Of a stretch of DNA of 64,000 nucleotides, positions 7,125 through 15,262 are shown in pieces (within the stretch, counting starts at the first letter, position 1; every line of letters begins with the position of its first letter). The translations under genes and the position numbers were made by a program. This DNA comes from a virus. The stretch spans positions 1 through 64,000 of IMG/VR virus record IMGVR_UViG_3300045007_000250; one strand, 5' to 3'. The notes beneath the pieces are model-generated. The model ran no database searches, was not told the origin of the DNA, and saw nothing but the letters and a program-made list of their open reading frames with translations.

Positions 7125-7403
7125 ATGATCGGCACGGCTTTGGTAGCTCCCCGTTTCTGGCTTTGCGAGAAGACGGAAGGGGAGGAAAAGGGCTCGTGGT
7201 ATCGGAAGGTGTTGCAGAGACGCCCGGACGGGTCGCTTCTGCACATCGGCACCGTTGGTTTTTGGCGGGGCCTTTTCCTGGTGAGGGTATCGAAAAAGCG
7301 GCTAGCGCACTCTCCGCTGGTTGCAAATACACTTCCCAGCCAGGAAGACACCTTTTGGGGCGCTCTCAGTCACGTTGTAAAGGATTTCGCGCTTCTAGGC
7401 TGA
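7125..7403 (+). CDS. hypothetical protein, 92 residues
   Basis: ATG 7125 follows AAGGAAAGG at 7108-7116. An earlier ATG at 7089 falls on the expected transcription start and was rejected. The protein is rich in Trp, Arg and Gly with a beta pattern in the middle (GSLLHIGTVGFWRGLF). No motif is recognised. It opens the rightward accessory operon opposite the minus-strand unit. Confidence 0.6.
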   Translation: MIGTALVAPRFWLCEKTEGEEKGSWYRKVLQRRPDGSLLHIGTVGFWRGLFLVRVSKKRLAHSPLVANTLPSQEDTFWGALSHVVKDFALLG

Positions 7404-7411
7404 TTTTCGTC

Positions 7412-7440
7412 TTGACAATCCGAAAGAGGCGTGTTAGCTT
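7412..7440 (+). promoter_or_regulatory. promoter TTGACA-17-TAGCTT
   Basis: TTGACA 7412-7417 and TAGCTT 7435-7440, with GGCGTGT ending the spacer. No palindrome is nearby. It drives the genes from 7460. Confidence 0.85.
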
Positions 7441-7459
7441 CTTGAGAAGGGGACTGACA

Positions 7460-7783
7460 ATGCCGAGACACTTCAACTCCATTCCCGATGAAGAGGACGT
7501 GGAAGCCTACCGCGACGTGGCGGAGCAGATCGTCTCTCTTTTTACCGGCAAGACCAACAACATCGGGCTTCACGAACCGGCCTTTGCGCAGGCGCTTGTC
7601 AACGCGATGCACCGGCAGCACCGGACACTCCAAGCCAACGTCATTCGTGTCTTGCAGCACTTTCTTGTGGAATACGGCAAGCGTGACGGTATGCAGTGGG
7701 TGGATTTGCGGAACAAGGCGGCGGTGGAGCTTTGCCAGAAGGTGACGCCGCTTCTCATCGACAGCTACGTGCCCACGATTTAG
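7460..7783 (+). CDS. hypothetical helical protein, 107 residues
   Basis: It starts 20 bases after the -10 box with AAGGGG in the leader. The product is almost entirely helical (EAYRDVAEQIVSLFTG, ANVIRVLQHFLVEYG) and neutral, with no cysteine cluster. No family is recognised. It is first in a chain of tightly spaced small genes up to about 12 kb. Confidence 0.75.
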   Translation: MPRHFNSIPDEEDVEAYRDVAEQIVSLFTGKTNNIGLHEPAFAQALVNAMHRQHRTLQANVIRVLQHFLVEYGKRDGMQWVDLRNKAAVELCQKVTPLLIDSYVPTI

Positions 7784-7792
7784 GGGTGAGCC

Positions 7793-7990
7793 ATGATCGG
7801 CAAAGACTTTGCTCCGATTCTGCGTGAGCGTGTCCGGCGAGACAAAAGCCGCCTCTGGCGTGCCCGGCGGTGGTTTGGTTTTTCCGACTACTCATCGTGG
7901 GGGTACGTGATCGGAGAACTGATCGGGGGGATTCTTTTTCTCTCGTGCCTTTTCGTCTTCCCGGCGCTCTTCATGGCGCTGGGGGCTTGA
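7793..7990 (+). CDS. small membrane protein, 65 residues
   Basis: A very basic N-terminal half (RERVRRDKSRLWRARRW) is followed by one long hydrophobic stretch (about residues 38-63), so a cytoplasmic basic head on one membrane anchor is likely. GGGGTGAG precedes the ATG. Role unknown. Confidence 0.7.
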   Translation: MIGKDFAPILRERVRRDKSRLWRARRWFGFSDYSSWGYVIGELIGGILFLSCLFVFPALFMALGA

Positions 7991-7992
7991 CA

Positions 7993-8454
7993 ATGAACAT
8001 GCAAGTAGAGACGGCCAAGCGGAAAAGTTCCGTTGGTGAGCGGCGTTTTGCCAGAGAAAGGGCGTGGGCGCTTTATGCTCCGGTCGTCTTGTCTGATAGG
8101 CAGTGGCCGTGCGCCGATTGGATCAAAGAAGCACTGCCCTTGGCCCGGATGCTTCATCTTGGGGAGCACTATGCGAAAAGCAATGACCCCGTGGCCTTGG
8201 CGTCTGAACTTGATGTGCTTGCCCATTTGCAGAGCGCGTGCATGGAAGCCCCGATGCCTTCGGAGTACGTCCACATCTTCCTGCACCTTGGGGCGAAGAT
8301 GATGGAGCAGTGGCAGGGAGCGACGAATGCATGGGATGTTACGGCGGCTCCACGGGAACTTTCGAGATACGAACGGTTGTGCCTTCTTGAGCTTCAAGGC
8401 AACATTTACCGGAAGCAAATGAACGCTCTGGATACTCCGGGGAAGAAGTTATGA
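7993..8454 (+). CDS. hypothetical protein, 153 residues
   Basis: ATG 7993 follows the preceding stop by two bases. An upstream in-frame extension overlaps the membrane-protein gene and was rejected. The protein is helical, with a basic start (ETAKRKSSVGERRFARE), and has no zinc site. Its stop overlaps the next small frame as ATGA. No family is recognised. Confidence 0.7.
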   Translation: MNMQVETAKRKSSVGERRFARERAWALYAPVVLSDRQWPCADWIKEALPLARMLHLGEHYAKSNDPVALASELDVLAHLQSACMEAPMPSEYVHIFLHLGAKMMEQWQGATNAWDVTAAPRELSRYERLCLLELQGNIYRKQMNALDTPGKKL

Positions 8455-8558
8455 AACGAGGGTCTTGCCCCACCCCTTCTTATGCAGAAGGTGAAGCAAA
8501 ACGTAATCCGCTTCGTTGTGGAAGTGGCCTTTTTCACAACAGCACGGAGGTAGCATGA
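8451..8558 (+). CDS. 35-residue coupled peptide
   Basis: ATGA overlaps at both ends tie this short frame to the genes before and after it, which is good evidence of translation. It has two cysteines and a Gly/Ser tail and no recognisable motif. Confidence 0.45.
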   Translation: MKRGSCPTPSYAEGEAKRNPLRCGSGLFHNSTEVA

Positions 8559-8779
8559 GTCCCAAGGAATTTTCGACAGAGCGGACGCCCCTTGTTCGGT
8601 TACAGGCGGCGAAGGAACTTCTCAAAGCAGTGAAGGTGCATGGCGTTCCAGCCGTGACCGACAAGGTTTCCGATTTTTGGGAGTCCTTGGAGTCGGCGGT
8701 GAACGCGGGCCTTGAGTTGCACCAGGCCCTTTCCGCCATTGAATACCGGGCTAAGATGGCCAAAGCGGGGCGGGCGTGA
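8555..8779 (+). CDS. hypothetical protein, 74 residues
   Basis: GGAGG at 8547-8551 sits only 3 bases before the ATG. The product is helical and amphipathic (LVRLQAAKELLKAVKVHG, LESAVNAGLELHQALSAI). It overlaps the next gene closely and is part of the 7.4-12 kb chain. No family is recognised. Confidence 0.7.
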   Translation: MSPKEFSTERTPLVRLQAAKELLKAVKVHGVPAVTDKVSDFWESLESAVNAGLELHQALSAIEYRAKMAKAGRA

Positions 8780-8781
8780 GC

Positions 8782-9537
8782 ATGAACGAAGAGAAGTTGG
8801 ATGGTAGCACGGAGCAGACGGTGGGACAGAAGGACCGCCAAGTGCGGGTGATGTGGGACGACGGGAATCCGCCGATGGCGAAGGCGGTATGTGATGTTGA
8901 CGGCACTAACTTGCGCTACCGTGTGGTGTACGACTCCAAGACGGGGTACGAAGAATGGTACGAAGTGGAGCGGCTTCCGTCTGAAGTCTGCCCGTACTGC
9001 CACGGTCGCGGCACCACCGGCACGCTGATACAGCCACGGAAGAAGGGTCTTGCCATTGTCGGAAAGATCGAGGCGGGGCGTGCCGATCTGATCCGCAGGA
9101 CGGTTGTGTGCAAGTGCCTTGGCAAGATTGGAAAACGGGTGCCGAAACCGCTTGTGGTTCCGCCGCGCGCGAAGTTTGATCCGATGGTGGCGTGGGTGAT
9201 TGCCGTGCGCCAGTTGGATCAGGCCGTATCTCACTTCAACACGTCTTGTGCCGTTTCGCAGGGTGAAGTGCCTCTGAGCATCGCGGAGCATGGACCCTTC
9301 TCCACGGCTCCGACCTGCTATGTGCTTGAAACGGAAGGCGGAAAGCCGCTCACCGAGTTTCCTGACAAGGACCGGGTGTTGGCCGTGGAGCAGGCGGTGA
9401 AGCTCGCCAATGACATGCGGGCGATAGTGCCGCCGGAGCAGCGGACGAGTGAGAACTTCACAAAAATGGCCGTGGCGATTCAAATGGCGGAAGCGCGGAT
9501 GCGGTCCGTCAAGCCGCCGGAGACGCCGCCGGGATGA
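8782..9537 (+). CDS. zinc-binding hypothetical protein (CPYCHGRG / CKC)
   Basis: ATG 8782 was chosen. A GTG at 8776 overlapping the previous stop is possible. Of 251 residues, the first third is beta-rich. CPYCHGRG (about residues 72-79), the kind of CxxCxGxG element used by DnaJ-type zinc fingers, is followed by CKC near 112. The C-terminal half is helical. It could bind unfolded protein or nucleic acid, but the rest of a DnaJ protein is absent. Confidence 0.7.
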   Translation: MNEEKLDGSTEQTVGQKDRQVRVMWDDGNPPMAKAVCDVDGTNLRYRVVYDSKTGYEEWYEVERLPSEVCPYCHGRGTTGTLIQPRKKGLAIVGKIEAGRADLIRRTVVCKCLGKIGKRVPKPLVVPPRAKFDPMVAWVIAVRQLDQAVSHFNTSCAVSQGEVPLSIAEHGPFSTAPTCYVLETEGGKPLTEFPDKDRVLAVEQAVKLANDMRAIVPPEQRTSENFTKMAVAIQMAEARMRSVKPPETPPG

Positions 9538-10136
9538 CACTTCCCGTCTTCATTTACACGGATGGCTCCTGCTACCCGAATCCGAATGGAGAGGGCGGAT
9601 GGGCCTTCGTATTGAATTGCGGGTCTTGGTGGATGGCGGAGACCGGGTATCTTCCAAGAACGACGAACAACATAGCGGAGTTGGAAGCGGCGGTTCAGGC
9701 GTTGCTGGTTTTAGACGCCGATTTGCTGCGTAAACAGGGGCAAAGCGTCATTCTCACCACCGATTCGGCCTACCTCAAGAACGGAATCACGGATTGGGTG
9801 TGGGGCTGGCAGCGTCGGAGATGGCGGACGCGCACTGGTGCACCGGTGGCGAACGTGAACCTATGGAAGCGGTTGATGGCAGTTTTGGACGACCTGAAAG
9901 GTGTGTTCGTGCAATTCAAGCACGTACCGGGCCACCGCGGTCATACGGAGAATGAAGCAGCCGACTTCTTTGCGAAAACGGCGAGAACTAATCGGTGCGG
10001 TCTGAGCTTGCGTGAGGCGCGGTCTCTTGCTGAGCTTTACGCATGGAGTGGGTTGACACCAAAAGGAGAACATCATGGGTTCCGAAGAAGGGATGGACTC
10101 CAAGGAGCACGCGAAAGCTGTTGCCCGCGCCCGTAG
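9534..10136 (+). CDS. rnhA: ribonuclease HI
   Basis: RNase HI cuts the RNA strand of RNA:DNA hybrids, for example replication primers. The four catalytic acids are readable: D10 in YTDGSC, E49 in NNIAELEA, D77 in TTDSAY and D144 in HTENEAAD. HVPGHRGH (about 130-137) is the usual loop before the last Asp. The core ends near residue 155, and a 45-residue tail runs 62 bases into the next gene, so the real C terminus may matter little. ATGA links it to the upstream gene. Confidence 0.92.
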   Translation: MTLPVFIYTDGSCYPNPNGEGGWAFVLNCGSWWMAETGYLPRTTNNIAELEAAVQALLVLDADLLRKQGQSVILTTDSAYLKNGITDWVWGWQRRRWRTRTGAPVANVNLWKRLMAVLDDLKGVFVQFKHVPGHRGHTENEAADFFAKTARTNRCGLSLREARSLAELYAWSGLTPKGEHHGFRRRDGLQGARESCCPRP

Positions 10137-10545
10137 ATACTTCCGCGGTTTTACCCACGGGGCGGGCATGGGGCCGGTGGATGATGATTCGTCGCCGGAG
10201 TACACGCAGGGGTGGCGTGATGGAAGAGCAGCCAAACACCGGGCCGTCAACCGGTTCCGTGCGCGTCTCGGTCTTCCACCGGAAGTGATTGTGCGTCCGA
10301 CCAAGGTGAAGCCGCCAAAGCGTGTGTTTGAGGGGTGGGTACGGTTGGACAGTCTTTCCGTGGGTGATACCTTTGAACCGGCGCGGAATCGGGGGCTAGG
10401 TGCGGGGCTCGTCGGACGGGTGCTGGAAAAACAGCCGAAGGACATGCACCCGAAGCTCCGCCCGTGGGCAATCAGGGTGCAGTTTGAAGGTTGCGATAGT
10501 CCGACCACGCTGGGGCTTTCCACACGAGTTTTACGGAAACCATGA
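10075..10545 (+). CDS. hypothetical protein, 156 residues
   Basis: A strong site (AAAGGAG) lies 7-8 bases before the ATG, inside the end of the RNase H gene. The N-terminal half is helical and basic. The C-terminal half is beta-rich and begins with VFEGWVRLDSLSVGDTF, suggesting a small barrel of the SH3 or KOW kind. No catalytic motif is visible. Its stop overlaps the start of the nuclease gene. Confidence 0.7.
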   Translation: MGSEEGMDSKEHAKAVARARRYFRGFTHGAGMGPVDDDSSPEYTQGWRDGRAAKHRAVNRFRARLGLPPEVIVRPTKVKPPKRVFEGWVRLDSLSVGDTFEPARNRGLGAGLVGRVLEKQPKDMHPKLRPWAIRVQFEGCDSPTTLGLSTRVLRKP

Positions 10546-11222
10546 TGGGGCGGTATCAGGACTTAGATCAATTCACCCTCTTTCCGATGGATGAAGCCAA
10601 AGTGCGTCGGGAAGGCATTTATCGCGTGCTCTCCGGTGAAGCAGCGGAGCGGGCGGCGCTCAAGATCATTCAAAAGCAGATAGACCCGAACGCCAAACGT
10701 CACCGGCAGGCTCACGGAGCTTTGGTGCCGGACCTGACTTTCTCCTTCATGGGGTACCCGGTGTGGGGGGAAGTGAAGAGCGTCAATATGCCTCACGGTG
10801 ACGTGCTTCTTCGTATGGATCAGCACCACAACTTCGGGTTAGTGGAGCGGGATCACCAGGATGCAAACGTGGCCTACTGTTTCCTGCTTCATCCGCCGGA
10901 TGTGCAAACGATTGCACCGGCTGACTTGGTGGGTTGGTTTTTGGCGCATGGACGGTTGCGCTTGCTTTCTCTGAATGAGGTGGATTGGCGCTTGCATCGG
11001 ACGGGTGCGAGGGCGTACATACAGAAGAGCATGGTAGAAGCCCATGAACGCTACCGGCGGAAGCACAACATTCCAAAGGGTAGGCGGCGTGGGTGGGCGG
11101 CGTATCTCTGGTGGCGTGTGAAAGGAAGCCGGTTCTTTGAGGGGTGGGAAGGAACGGAGTACACTTTTGCCGAGGTTGAATTGCAAGGACGGGCGACGCA
11201 GGAAGCGCAAACCCAAGGGTAA
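10542..11222 (+). CDS. PD-(D/E)XK-type nuclease candidate
   Basis: Residues PDLTFSFMGYPVWGEVKS (about 64-81) fit the PD...(D/E)xK core: an Asp after Pro, a hydrophobic strand, then E-V-K. QHHNF and a helical, strongly basic C terminus (RYRRKHNIPKGRRRG) suit DNA binding. Such nucleases include resolvases and DNA-repair or restriction enzymes. The position next to RNase H suggests use in replication or host DNA breakdown. The substrate cannot be told. Confidence 0.65.
   Translation: MMGRYQDLDQFTLFPMDEAKVRREGIYRVLSGEAAERAALKIIQKQIDPNAKRHRQAHGALVPDLTFSFMGYPVWGEVKSVNMPHGDVLLRMDQHHNFGLVERDHQDANVAYCFLLHPPDVQTIAPADLVGWFLAHGRLRLLSLNEVDWRLHRTGARAYIQKSMVEAHERYRRKHNIPKGRRRGWAAYLWWRVKGSRFFEGWEGTEYTFAEVELQGRATQEAQTQG
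10903..10916. promoter_or_regulatory. palindrome TGCAAACGATTGCA, inside the nuclease gene
   Basis: Exact site, read in frame as V-Q-T-I-A-P. No promoter boxes flank it. Confidence 0.55.
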
Positions 11223-11262
11223 TTTGGGCCGTTGGACCAACAAACGGGCGGATGGCACGTAC

Positions 11263-11676
11263 ATGACTCGCGGGGGAAAGCGCAAGGCCGGGTGGTCCTA
11301 CTGGCGAATGCAGACCTGTCCCCACTGCGGACGGAAGTACCGATACTTCCGTATGGGCATGGCTCGTGAATCCGTGTATGAAAGCCTTTTGTCCGAGCAG
11401 CGTGCGGGGAAAAGAAACCATGTAACCTTGCGGACCTATCTTGGAAAAATGCACGAAATCAAATTGCGAGCGTGGGAAGCTCATGTTACCTTTTGTGAGA
11501 TGAATCAGAAGTATCTTCGCGGTGAAATTACCGACATGGAGATGGAACAGATATTTAGAGATGCCTACTCGCGTGGGGAACTGCCGGGAGAGTTTATCAA
11601 AGGGAGAGGAGGAAGGACGGCATGGCTAGAGGAACAGAAGAAACGCAAAAGGGCGGCGAACGACGTATCATTTTGA
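11263..11676 (+). CDS. hypothetical protein with CPHC zinc element
   Basis: The first ATG in frame is 11263. The frame is open further upstream and could start at TTG 11224 just after the preceding stop, which would add a basic segment. CPHCGRKY lies about 20 residues in, half of a zinc ribbon. The rest is helical and charged (LRAWEAHVTFCEMNQKYL), ending in a Lys/Arg-rich tail. It overlaps the next gene. It probably binds nucleic acid. Confidence 0.55.
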   Translation: MTRGGKRKAGWSYWRMQTCPHCGRKYRYFRMGMARESVYESLLSEQRAGKRNHVTLRTYLGKMHEIKLRAWEAHVTFCEMNQKYLRGEITDMEMEQIFRDAYSRGELPGEFIKGRGGRTAWLEEQKKRKRAANDVSF

Positions 11677-11999
11677 TGGTGGCGTTTTTCCTTGGTGGCG
11701 CGATGCTGTACCTATTCGCCGCGCTTTGCTTCGGCATTCCATTTCTTCTGGTGTACTCCGTGGGGCACTGGCTGGCCGGATGGCAATTTCCGCCGTCTTC
11801 GGTGGGGGGACAGGTGGTGATTTACTGCGTTGGGTGTCTGCACGCAATGACGGTGTACCGTCTATTGGGCATTTACCAAGAAAAACACAAGCAGCACCGT
11901 GCGCAAACCAGTCCTGTCCCTCAGATGCGAGTGCAAAAGCGTGTGGGTGACGCGCTTCTTCGATCTCGGCAGGCACAGGGGGGTCCGCCGGATGCCTAA
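11622..11999 (+). CDS. membrane protein, 125 residues
   Basis: GAGGAGG precedes the ATG. Two or three hydrophobic segments are visible (about residues 16-35, 38-55 and 62-78), followed by a basic, probably cytoplasmic tail. No family is recognised. Its end overlaps the methyltransferase start. Confidence 0.7.
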   Translation: MARGTEETQKGGERRIILMVAFFLGGAMLYLFAALCFGIPFLLVYSVGHWLAGWQFPPSSVGGQVVIYCVGCLHAMTVYRLLGIYQEKHKQHRAQTSPVPQMRVQKRVGDALLRSRQAQGGPPDA

Positions 12000-13080
12000 A
12001 ACATTGAGAAAACATGATGATTTGACTATTGAGAATATAGACCTTCATTGTGGGGATTGTCGGGAAGTTCTCCGTGATTTTCCCGATAATTCCTTTGATT
12101 CCGTGGTGACGGACCCCCCATACGGATTGAGCTTTATGGGCGTAGGGTGGGATCATGGAGTGCCGGGAGTGGTTTTTTGGCGAGAGATTTTGCGCGTAAT
12201 GAAGCCGGGAGCACACCTTCTGGCTTTTGGGGGCACTCGTACTTATCATCGGCTGGCTTGTGCAATAGAGGATGCTGGTTTCGAGATCAGAGATCAGATT
12301 CAATGGCTTTATGGGTCTGGTTTTCCAAAAAGTTTGGACGTTTCAAAAGCGATAGATAAATCCGTTGGCGCAAAGCGGTGGAACGCTAATAACACAGATG
12401 GAGATTATATTTATATGGCCCCGGCCTCCGACGCGGCTAAACAATGGGACGGTTGGGGAACGGCTCTCAAGCCAGCCAATGAGCCTCTTTGCCTTGCCAG
12501 AAAGTTCCTATCCGAGAAAACGGTTGTGGCTAACGTGCTGAAATGGGGAACGGGAGCTTTGAACATAGATGTGTGCAGAATCGCTTACGTGTCGGAGAAG
12601 GACAAGAATGGCGCTACGCCGCAAGGCTCCTGTACGAGCAAGGAATTGGCCGCTATCGGAGCCGAGCCGGATGCGGGCCGTAATCTAAATCGAATAACCT
12701 TTGAAAGACCGGAGCAGAAAGGACGTTGGCCTACCAACGTAATTCACGACGGGTCGAACGATGTTGTTGAAGTCTTTGCTCAAGAGGCGGGGGCTTTGGA
12801 TGTGGAAAATACGCCTAGTCGTTTCTTCTACTGTGCCAAGGCTCCGAAGTCGGAGCGCGGACAGGCAAATACGCATCCCACCGTAAAGCCCGTGGCTTTG
12901 ATGAAATACCTTGTGTCCCTGATTACTCCACCGGGGGGTACGGTTTTGGACCCATTCATGGGAAGCGGTACGACCGGAGTTGCTTGTGCCTGTTTGGGGC
13001 ACTCTTTCTGCGGCATGGACGTGGAGCAAGAGTTTTGCGACATTGCCAGCGTGCGTATAGGCGCTCTTTTTGATGAATAA
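11992..13080 (+). CDS. DNA methyltransferase, beta class (adenine-N6 or cytosine-N4)
   Basis: This 362-residue protein transfers a methyl group from SAM to DNA. The catalytic motif TDPPYGLSF (about residue 37) comes first, and the SAM-binding LDPFMGSGTTG (about 318) near the C terminus, an order typical of beta-class enzymes. HPTVKP (about 293) is the usual approach to it. A target-recognition region lies between. DPPY favours adenine. ATG 11992 overlaps the preceding stop. The DNA is visibly richer in A+T than its neighbours, which suggests recent acquisition. It likely protects phage DNA from restriction, and no partner endonuclease is adjacent. Confidence 0.9.
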   Translation: MPKTLRKHDDLTIENIDLHCGDCREVLRDFPDNSFDSVVTDPPYGLSFMGVGWDHGVPGVVFWREILRVMKPGAHLLAFGGTRTYHRLACAIEDAGFEIRDQIQWLYGSGFPKSLDVSKAIDKSVGAKRWNANNTDGDYIYMAPASDAAKQWDGWGTALKPANEPLCLARKFLSEKTVVANVLKWGTGALNIDVCRIAYVSEKDKNGATPQGSCTSKELAAIGAEPDAGRNLNRITFERPEQKGRWPTNVIHDGSNDVVEVFAQEAGALDVENTPSRFFYCAKAPKSERGQANTHPTVKPVALMKYLVSLITPPGGTVLDPFMGSGTTGVACACLGHSFCGMDVEQEFCDIASVRIGALFDE

Positions 13081-13582
13081 AATCCACGGCGACTTCCTGC
13101 AAACCCCGCCTTCGGTGCTCATGCCGGTGCTTCCCTACTTGAAAACGCGATGGGTGGTGTGGGAATGTGCCGCGGGGGAGGGCTCCTTGGTTCGTGGATT
13201 GACGGATGCGGGTTTCATGGTGATCGGATCGGACGTGGATCAGGGGCAGGATTTCTTGAAGTGGGCACCGGAGAAATTCGATTGCGTCGTGACGCACCCG
13301 CCACACTCTGAGTTGACCCGTTTCCTGGCGCGGGCCTACGAGTTGGACAAGCCATTTGCCCTCCTCATGCCCCTGCACGCTTTGGACACGCCGAAACGAC
13401 AGGCGCTTTTCCGCCGAGGGCTTGAATTGATCCTTTTGCCGGAGCGGGTGTGTTTCTATAAGCCGGGGATGGAGAAGCCGTTGGATCAGTGGATTCTTGC
13501 ATGGTTCACTTGGAGACTGAGAGTAGGGCGGCAACTCACCTTCTATCAAGGTGCGGTGAACATCTACCCGAAAAATCCTTGA
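13073..13582 (+). CDS. methyltransferase-like protein with altered motif IV
   Basis: This 169-residue protein has a Rossmann start WECAAGEGSL (motif I, about residue 31) and GSDVDQG (motif II), then DCVVTHPPHS where adenine methyltransferases have (N/D)PP(Y/F). Both the Asn/Asp and the aromatic residue are His here. Either the enzyme is inactive or it methylates something else. It overlaps the methyltransferase before it by 8 bases, so the two may act as a pair. Confidence 0.7.
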   Translation: MNKIHGDFLQTPPSVLMPVLPYLKTRWVVWECAAGEGSLVRGLTDAGFMVIGSDVDQGQDFLKWAPEKFDCVVTHPPHSELTRFLARAYELDKPFALLMPLHALDTPKRQALFRRGLELILLPERVCFYKPGMEKPLDQWILAWFTWRLRVGRQLTFYQGAVNIYPKNP

Positions 13583-13671
13583 CACCGCAGGGCTTCGAGG
13601 GGGAGCAACGCGGGGCTTAGTCAGCCTCATGTGCCGCGTCACACGATCTTTGAGAGAAAAAAAAAAAATAC

Positions 13672-13700
13672 TTGACACGTCGAATGCGGGGTGTTACGTT
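13672..13700 (+). promoter_or_regulatory. promoter TTGACA-17-TACGTT with A-tract
   Basis: TTGACA 13672-13677 and TACGTT 13695-13700. A run of A residues (13657-13668) directly upstream could act as an UP element. Transcription would begin near 13707. Confidence 0.85.
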
Positions 13701-13706
13701 GAAAGT

Positions 13707-13810
13707 GCATTGTTGTAGGAGTGGCCCCCAAGCCACTCGCCCCTTGGTCAAGTGTCCAGTGTCAGGCAGTGCCCGGTGGGGCTGGTCCTCATCGGGCATT
13801 TGCCTTTTTA
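13707..13810 (+). ncRNA. predicted small RNA of about 104 nt
   Basis: A strong promoter and an intrinsic terminator enclose about 104 nt with no start codon behind a ribosome site. The RNA would hold a perfect 7-bp hairpin (GAGTGGC/GCCACTC, 13719-13738, loop CCCCAA) that partly covers an AGGAG, a single-stranded middle, and the terminator hairpin. The next gene has its own promoter at 13852, so this unit stands alone. It could act as an antisense or protein-binding RNA. No known RNA family is recognised. The ends are inferred from the promoter and T-tract. Confidence 0.6.
13765..13810 (+). terminator. intrinsic terminator of the small RNA
   Basis: The stem runs GGCA-g-TGCCCGGTGGGG, loop CTGG, then TCCTCATCGGGCA-tt-TGCC, with G-U pairs allowed, and is followed at once by TTTTTA (13805-13810). 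Confidence 0.75.
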
Positions 13811-13829
13811 TGGGAGCGGTATGCGAAAG

Positions 13830-13843
13830 TGCAAGCGCGCGCA
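13830..13843. promoter_or_regulatory. degenerate palindrome (two mismatches)
   Basis: TGCAAGCGCGCGCA differs from the exact site at two bases of the right arm. It is exactly 8 bp upstream of the next -35 box, the same distance as the exact promoter sites at 7032, 29594, 31799 and 41888. Confidence 0.45.
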
Positions 13844-13851
13844 TTTTTCCA

Positions 13852-13880
13852 TTGACAATCCGTTTTTGACGTGTTAGGTT
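13852..13880 (+). promoter_or_regulatory. promoter TTGACA-17-TAGGTT
   Basis: TTGACA 13852-13857 and TAGGTT 13875-13880. It drives the CobS-like ATPase gene. Confidence 0.85.
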
Positions 13881-13915
13881 TCGGATGAACACTTGAACTA
13901 CAAGAGGACATGACA

Positions 13916-15256
13916 ATGCCAGAAGCGAGAAAAAGACCGAGATGGATGGCCGGAAGGGGCCGCAAGGATATGGCTTCCACAATCCCCCATTCCGTCAGGG
14001 AGCGGGTGACTTCCGAAGAAGCGGGAACCGCGGCGAAGCGTGTCCCCCGTGTCCCGCCGATTGCTTCTGCCAGTACGGACCCGGAGCTTGCGAACCGGTT
14101 TGCGGATTTCCTTATTACTGATATTCAGGATCATCCCGATGAGTACCCCAAATCCGTTGCGGATTTGGGACGGGCCGCGAAGGTCTCCGCCACTTACGTT
14201 CGTTTTCAGGTTGCCAAGCCGGACCTGATTGCTCGTGTACGTGCTGAGACCGGAATGACAATGGAAAGTGATGGTGCGACCGTTACCCTTGATGGTACTC
14301 CGGTAGCACCCCGCACCCCCAGCGGCGAGGGGGTAACGGTGAAAAAGGATGGAGCACGCCCCGATACGTGGCGGGTGCGTCCTATGTCCTCGTCAACGGA
14401 CTCCACGGTGGACCACGACCCCAATTTTTTCCACTATCCGCCGGGTTTCAAGGAGCGTGTTCGGGCCATTCTTGCCGCCGATCTAAACTTGTGGTTTTAC
14501 GGAGAAACCGGCACCGGCAAGTCAGAAGGCTTTGAGCGTATCTGCGAAGAGGATTCGCGCAAGGTAGTCAAGGCGTCCTGCAACGGGGAATCGTCGGTGG
14601 ACGACGTGCTTGGACATTTTATCCTGCGTGGTACGGAAACCGTGTGGGTGGACGGCGCTCTTCCTCTAGCCATGAAGACCGGCGCGGTGCTGATCTGCGA
14701 AGAAGTGGACGCGGCTCCGGCGGAGATCAACCTTGCTCTGCAACGGGCTTTGGAAGTGCGTGTTGGACGTAAACGGCATTTCCTGAATCCGCGCAACGGG
14801 GAGGAAGTTGAAGCGCAGCCGGGCTTCCTGATCGCCGCGACGGCCAACACCAGTGGCGGCGGGGACTACTCCGGTATCTATGCCGGAACGCAGACGCAGA
14901 ATGCGGCCTTCCGAGATCGTTTCGTGTTTATTCAGGTGACGTACCCGGATGAGCCTTCTGAGATCAAGATTCTACAACATCGGGTGAAGGATTTTCCCTT
15001 TACGATTGCACAAAAAGCAGTGCGTCTCGCCAACTACGCCCGTAACGCAATGAAAAACGGGCAAACCTTCACTCCGGTTTCAACACGCTCCCTACTTGGG
15101 TTTGCGCAGTTGTATATGGCTTTCACCACCGGTGGTATTGGGGAGCGTACTTCCTTGCGTGACGCCTTGAATGCCACGATCTTTCACAAGGCGGCTTCCC
15201 CGTCCGATTCCAAGGCCCTCTCCGAGATGGCGCAAAAACTCTTTGGCACCTTCTGA
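13916..15256 (+). CDS. CobS/MoxR-like AAA+ ATPase
   Basis: This 446-residue protein starts at ATG 13916, 9 bases after GAGG. The N-terminal 130 residues are basic and disordered-looking, with a small helical segment that may bind DNA (SVADLGRAAKVSATYVRF). The AAA+ core has Walker A GETGTGKS (about residues 196-203) and Walker B VLICEEVD (about 261-268). It resembles the ATPase subunit of magnesium/cobalt chelatases and MoxR proteins, which remodel a VWA-domain partner. The VWA protein is the next gene. Phage pairs of this kind are known, but their job is not. A cobalamin role is not supported because no CobN is present. Confidence 0.85.
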   Translation: MPEARKRPRWMAGRGRKDMASTIPHSVRERVTSEEAGTAAKRVPRVPPIASASTDPELANRFADFLITDIQDHPDEYPKSVADLGRAAKVSATYVRFQVAKPDLIARVRAETGMTMESDGATVTLDGTPVAPRTPSGEGVTVKKDGARPDTWRVRPMSSSTDSTVDHDPNFFHYPPGFKERVRAILAADLNLWFYGETGTGKSEGFERICEEDSRKVVKASCNGESSVDDVLGHFILRGTETVWVDGALPLAMKTGAVLICEEVDAAPAEINLALQRALEVRVGRKRHFLNPRNGEEVEAQPGFLIAATANTSGGGDYSGIYAGTQTQNAAFRDRFVFIQVTYPDEPSEIKILQHRVKDFPFTIAQKAVRLANYARNAMKNGQTFTPVSTRSLLGFAQLYMAFTTGGIGERTSLRDALNATIFHKAASPSDSKALSEMAQKLFGTF

Positions 15257-15262
15257 AAATAC

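Noticed and set aside
8449-9540. A 363-codon open frame on the minus strand
   Set aside because: It is antisense to three well-supported + genes with ribosome sites and coupled starts, and its product is an Arg/His/Pro-rich mixture typical of shadow frames in G+C-rich DNA.
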